Source: an uncultured Phycisphaerales bacterium (GTDB lineage Bacteria; Planctomycetota; Phycisphaerae; Phycisphaerales; UBA1924). Taken from it: DNA of 15,090 nt. The DNA lies in NCBI GenBank assembly GCA_937871415.1, contig CALMQD010000309.1:1-15090 (forward strand), in the 5' to 3' direction. The position numbers and the translations under genes are program-made. This document shows positions 12,039 through 15,090 of the stretch, piece after piece (positions within the stretch are counted from its first letter, which is position 1; each line of letters starts with the position of its first letter). Below the pieces are notes generated by a model that saw nothing but the letters and a program-made list of their open reading frames with translations, was not told the DNA's origin and did not search any database.

Positions 12039-14753
12039 ATGGAAGTGCCGAAAGAACCCGCGGATACGCGAGCCGGGAAGCACTGCACGCCCAAGGAGCG
12101 TGCGCGCCGGGGAGGAAGCCCGGGTGAAGGCGGAGAGGCGGGCCGGACCGTTTCGCTCAACGTGCTCAAGGGGGCGAGCCGTCGGGCCAGCAACGCCTGG
12201 CAGAAGGGTCACTCAAGGATCCAGCACTCGCGTGTCGGGGTGTGGCGGACGATCGCGCTGGTCAGCGTGCACGTGATCATCGCGGCCCACGTGGTCCAGT
12301 GGCTGGTGACGGGGATGACCCTTTCGCCGCTGGAGCCGAGTGAGAGCATGCAGACGCTCCGCGAGGGGACCGTGAACGCGGGGTTCGTGCTGTTCGCGGC
12401 GGCGGGCCTGTCGACGATCATCTTCGGGCGGTTCTTCTGCGGCTGGTCGTGCCACGTGGTGGCGCTGCAGGACCTGTGCAACTGGGGGCTGATGAAGGCG
12501 GGGATCAAGCCCAAGCCGTTCCGCTCGCGCCTGATGGTGTACATGCCGCTGGCGCTGGGGCTGTACATGTTCGCGTACCCGGTGGTGCACCGCGAGGTGA
12601 TCCGCCCGCTGTTCGCGGACCGGTACGGGCGCCTGCCGTCGTGGCTGGGGCAGAGCGAGCCGCTGCCGTCGTTGAAGACCGAGTTCTTCGTGCCGGATTT
12701 CTGGGCGACGTTCCCGACGTGGTACGTGGCGATCCCGTTCATCTTCGTGATCGGATTCGCGATCGTGTACGTGATGGGGGCGAAGGGGTTCTGCACGTTC
12801 GGATGCCCTTACGCCGCGCTCTTCGGGCCCGGCGACCTGGTCGCGCCGGGGAAGATCCGCGTCAACGACCGGTGCGAGCAGTGCGGGCACTGCACGGCGG
12901 TGTGCACCTCGAACGTGCGTGTGCACGAGGAAGTCCGCGACTTCGGGATGGTCGTTGATCCCGGGTGCATGAAGTGCCTGGACTGCATCAGCGTGTGCCC
13001 GAACGACGCGCTGTACTACGGGTTTGGCGCACCGACGGCGCTGGCGAAGCCGCGGGACGAATCGGCGAAGGCACGCCGGGCCAAGGCCAGGGCGCAGCGC
13101 GAGTCGCGCTTCGACATGACCCGGCGCGAGGACCTGCTGATCACGGCGGTGTTCGTCGCGATGTTCCTGGCGTTCCGGGGGATGATGAACGAAGTGCCGA
13201 TGCTCATGGCGGTGGCGATGGCCGCGATGGGCGCGTTCATCACCCACAAGTTCTACCGCTGCTTCGCCGATCCGTCGGTGCGGTTCCAGAACCTGCAGCT
13301 CAAGATCAAGGGGCGGTGGACGCGCGCGGGGCGTGCGTTCGGGGTGCTGGCGGCGGTGACGCTGCTGAGCGCGGCGTGGAGCGGCGTTGTGCGGTGGAGC
13401 GTGTGGCGCGCCAACGAGACGTACGCCCAGATCGTGACCCCGTGGGCGACGGCGCTCCGCGACGACTTCGTGCCCAGCCCCGGCGAGCGCGAGCGGGCCG
13501 AGACGATCATCCGGCACTACCGCTTCGGGGGCGACGTTCGGGACGGCGGCATCGGCTGGCGGCTCGCGCCGGAAGAGCAATCGAGGCTTGCGCACGCGTA
13601 CGCGATCGTGGGCGACATCGGCGAGGCGCGGGCGAGGCTGGAAGCCCTGCTCGAACGGCCGCAGGCCGGCGACGGCCTGGTGTTCCAGGTCGCCGATCTG
13701 CAGCGCCGCCTGGGCGTTCCCGAGGAGCAGGTGCGAGCGTTCATGCGAGCACAGCTCGAGAAGCACCCGAACCTCGATCAACTGCGGGCCCAGGTGTTCG
13801 CGATGAACCTGGAGCGCGCCGGCGGCCCGCAGAACGCGGCGGCGGCGGGGCTCAATACCGATCAATGGCGGGGCGCGCTGAGCGAGCGGTTTGTCCGCGC
13901 TTCTTCCCTGCTGGGATCGGCGAGTTCGCACGCGATGCTCGGCGAACGCGACCAGGCGCTGGCGCAGCTCAAGCGCGTGCCGCTGGAGCACCACGACGAC
14001 GCCGACTCGATCTTTCTCGCGGCGCGGATGGCCCAGGGCCTGGGCGACCCCGCGCTCGCGCGCACACTCGTGGACGACGCGCTGCGCGTGAAGACCAACC
14101 GCGGGCTGATCGACACGACGGCGGCGGGCGTCCTGCTCGAACTGGGCGAACCCGAGCGCGCCGCCGATCTCGCACGGCGCGGGGTGGAGAAGGCGCAGAA
14201 ACTCGGCCCGCACCCGGCGCTGGCTTCGACGCTCCGCGCGGCCGGGCTGACACTCCTGCAGGTTGGATCGTCCGAGGTCACGCCGGATGCCTCGACGGGG
14301 AGCCGGATGAACGACGCGGCGTGGAGGAAGAAACAGCAAGACGACGGGCTCGACCTGCTGCGCCGAGCGATCGACGCGTCGGGCGCCAGCCCGTGGGACC
14401 TGTCGGGCATCGGCGTCTCGCTGGCGCAGATCGGCATGCAGAACCAGGAAGTCGGGCTACTGCAACTGGGTCTCGAAGCGCTGGAGCGGGCGCGGGACCG
14501 AGACCCCAAGAGCCCGACGATCCGGCACGACCTGGCGCAGGTGTACTACGCGACCGGGCGCCTCGACCGGGCGGTCGAGGAGATGCGCCGAGCGGCGGAA
14601 ATGGGCGCTTCGAGCGCCGTCCTGGCGCGTCGGTACGCGGAACTGCTCTCGGAGACGGGCAAGGACGCCGAAGCGCAGCGCTGGATTCAGGAAGCGGAGA
14701 AGCGGGAACGTTCGATGGCTCCCGCGCCGGGCGCCGGGCCGGGGGTTCGCTGA
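12039..14753 (+). CDS. NapH/CcoG-like membrane 4Fe-4S protein fused to a TPR domain
   Basis: The product is 904 residues. After a charged N-terminus (1-66), hydrophobic helices at about 69-91, 111-130, 165-183 and 228-248 carry the polyferredoxin-type motifs GRFFCGWSCH (130-139) and GFCTFGCP (250-257). Two 4Fe-4S motifs follow: CEQCGHCTAVC (279-289) and CMKCLDCISVCP (310-321). Three further helices lie at about 365-383, 386-403 and 433-452. The rest (about 480-890) is helical repeat sequence of TPR type, such as HAYAIVGDIGEARARLEALL (519-538) and HDLAQVYYATGRLDRAVEEM. NapH, NosR and CcoG relatives move electrons across the membrane or handle copper for oxidase assembly; those are about 280-480 residues and lack TPRs. 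I infer a membrane redox protein with a large interaction domain. Partner and direction of electron flow are unknown. No Shine-Dalgarno precedes the ATG. The product of the gene at 14912 may be a partner. Confidence 0.92.
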   Translation: MEVPKEPADTRAGKHCTPKERARRGGSPGEGGEAGRTVSLNVLKGASRRASNAWQKGHSRIQHSRVGVWRTIALVSVHVIIAAHVVQWLVTGMTLSPLEPSESMQTLREGTVNAGFVLFAAAGLSTIIFGRFFCGWSCHVVALQDLCNWGLMKAGIKPKPFRSRLMVYMPLALGLYMFAYPVVHREVIRPLFADRYGRLPSWLGQSEPLPSLKTEFFVPDFWATFPTWYVAIPFIFVIGFAIVYVMGAKGFCTFGCPYAALFGPGDLVAPGKIRVNDRCEQCGHCTAVCTSNVRVHEEVRDFGMVVDPGCMKCLDCISVCPNDALYYGFGAPTALAKPRDESAKARRAKARAQRESRFDMTRREDLLITAVFVAMFLAFRGMMNEVPMLMAVAMAAMGAFITHKFYRCFADPSVRFQNLQLKIKGRWTRAGRAFGVLAAVTLLSAAWSGVVRWSVWRANETYAQIVTPWATALRDDFVPSPGERERAETIIRHYRFGGDVRDGGIGWRLAPEEQSRLAHAYAIVGDIGEARARLEALLERPQAGDGLVFQVADLQRRLGVPEEQVRAFMRAQLEKHPNLDQLRAQVFAMNLERAGGPQNAAAAGLNTDQWRGALSERFVRASSLLGSASSHAMLGERDQALAQLKRVPLEHHDDADSIFLAARMAQGLGDPALARTLVDDALRVKTNRGLIDTTAAGVLLELGEPERAADLARRGVEKAQKLGPHPALASTLRAAGLTLLQVGSSEVTPDASTGSRMNDAAWRKKQQDDGLDLLRRAIDASGASPWDLSGIGVSLAQIGMQNQEVGLLQLGLEALERARDRDPKSPTIRHDLAQVYYATGRLDRAVEEMRRAAEMGASSAVLARRYAELLSETGKDAEAQRWIQEAEKRERSMAPAPGAGPGVR

Positions 14754-14820
14754 GGGGCCGCGCGCTCGGACAGTTTCCGGTGAACTTCGACCGTTCTCGA
14801 ATCGACCGTCCGTTCATCGG

Positions 14821-14849
14821 CCGCGGGCCGGGCTACGAATAGCCCGCGG
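14821..14849. repeat. two alternative overlapping hairpins before the last gene
   Basis: CCGCGGGC (14821-14828) can pair with GCCCGCGG (14842-14849), or CGGGCT (14829-14834) with AGCCCG (14841-14846), the two being mutually exclusive. It lies between the ferredoxin gene stop and the next ATG and may be a terminator without T run. Upstream, TCGACCGT is directly repeated (14787-14794, 14802-14809). Confidence 0.35.
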
Positions 14850-14911
14850 AGGGCGTGGGGCGGGCGGCGGGAACGCACCGTCGGGCACGGACCCGGCGGG
14901 TGGGAGTGTTC

Positions 14912-15090
14912 ATGGGCAAGGTTGCTCGCAAGGACAGGGGTGGGACCGGAAGCTCGGGCGGACCGGCGGTGCCGATCGCCCCCGGACAGCGACCGGTCCG
15001 GGTGGCGGCGACGGCGGGCCGCAACGGTGAAGCCTCGCCGGGGGCGGTCGCGCCCGGCACGCAAGGGGCGGCGGCAAACCGGGGGGGCGT
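14912..15090 (+). CDS. start of an unknown gene, cut by the window edge
   Basis: The ATG at 14912 follows GGGAG (14902-14906) with a five-base spacer, one of the best ribosome binding sites in the window. The frame is open to the end, 59 codons. The visible part begins MGKVARKDRGG and continues as a Gly/Ala/Pro-rich, probably disordered stretch, such as might precede a folded or membrane domain. Third codon positions are GC-rich, as in neighbours. It may be cotranscribed with the ferredoxin-TPR gene (158-base gap). I do not recognise the family. Confidence 0.5.
   Translation, partial: MGKVARKDRGGTGSSGGPAVPIAPGQRPVRVAATAGRNGEASPGAVAPGTQGAAANRGG

Noticed and set aside
12213..14339. 708-residue minus-strand frame over the ferredoxin-TPR gene
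   Set aside because: Arg/His-rich shadow without family motifs; the plus strand has two 4Fe-4S motifs and membrane helices.
12965..14842. 625-residue plus-strand frame shifted within the ferredoxin-TPR gene
   Set aside because: Arg/Gly-rich alternative frame of the real gene; no Shine-Dalgarno and no recognisable motif.

Overview
The window is GC-rich and densely packed, with genes on both strands and no rRNA, tRNA, CRISPR array, transposase or integrase that I can recognise. Gene content and style (a NapH/CcoG-like ferredoxin with a long TPR tail, a Wzz-like membrane protein with a very long coiled coil, exported cysteine-rich proteins, a stand-alone 3-hydroxyanthranilate dioxygenase, many genes without a Shine-Dalgarno sequence) suggest a planctomycete, probably of the Phycisphaerae. 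This is inference; no marker gene proves it.

Layout. (1) 2-427, the 3' end of an unknown plus-strand gene, convergent with (2) 473-3043 (-), a coiled-coil protein with a C-terminal Wzz-like two-helix membrane module. (3) 3412-3855 (+), an EVE-domain protein, convergent with (4) 3905-4369 (-), a deaminase of the yeast cytosine deaminase type. (5) Two adjacent minus-strand cysteine-rich exported proteins: 4497-4805, with 28 Cys and a clear intrinsic terminator, and 4985-5581. (6) 5750-6931 (+) dprA, then a terminator-like hairpin. (7) An 888-base stretch before lexA, carrying a promoter-like sequence, a hairpin and a doubtful reading frame at 7327. (8) 7820-8434 (+) lexA. (9) 8734-10101 (+), an aminoglycoside-phosphotransferase-fold kinase whose promoter carries an inverted repeat, convergent with (10) 10194-10889 (-), 3-hydroxyanthranilate 3,4-dioxygenase with a basic tail. 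(11) 11021-11944 (+), pseudouridine-5'-phosphate glycosidase. (12) 12039-14753 (+), the membrane ferredoxin-TPR fusion. (13) From 14912, the start of a gene cut off by the window edge.

The genes do not form one pathway. DprA and LexA are both DNA-processing or repair functions. The deaminase, the PsuG glycosidase and possibly the dioxygenase (a route to quinolinate and NAD) are nucleobase or cofactor salvage enzymes, but partner genes such as psuK or kynureninase are not next to them. The unusual items are the multi-domain fusions, the cysteine-rich exported pair, a set of probable leaderless starts with a -10-like hexamer 5-7 bases before ATG, and the long region upstream of lexA.
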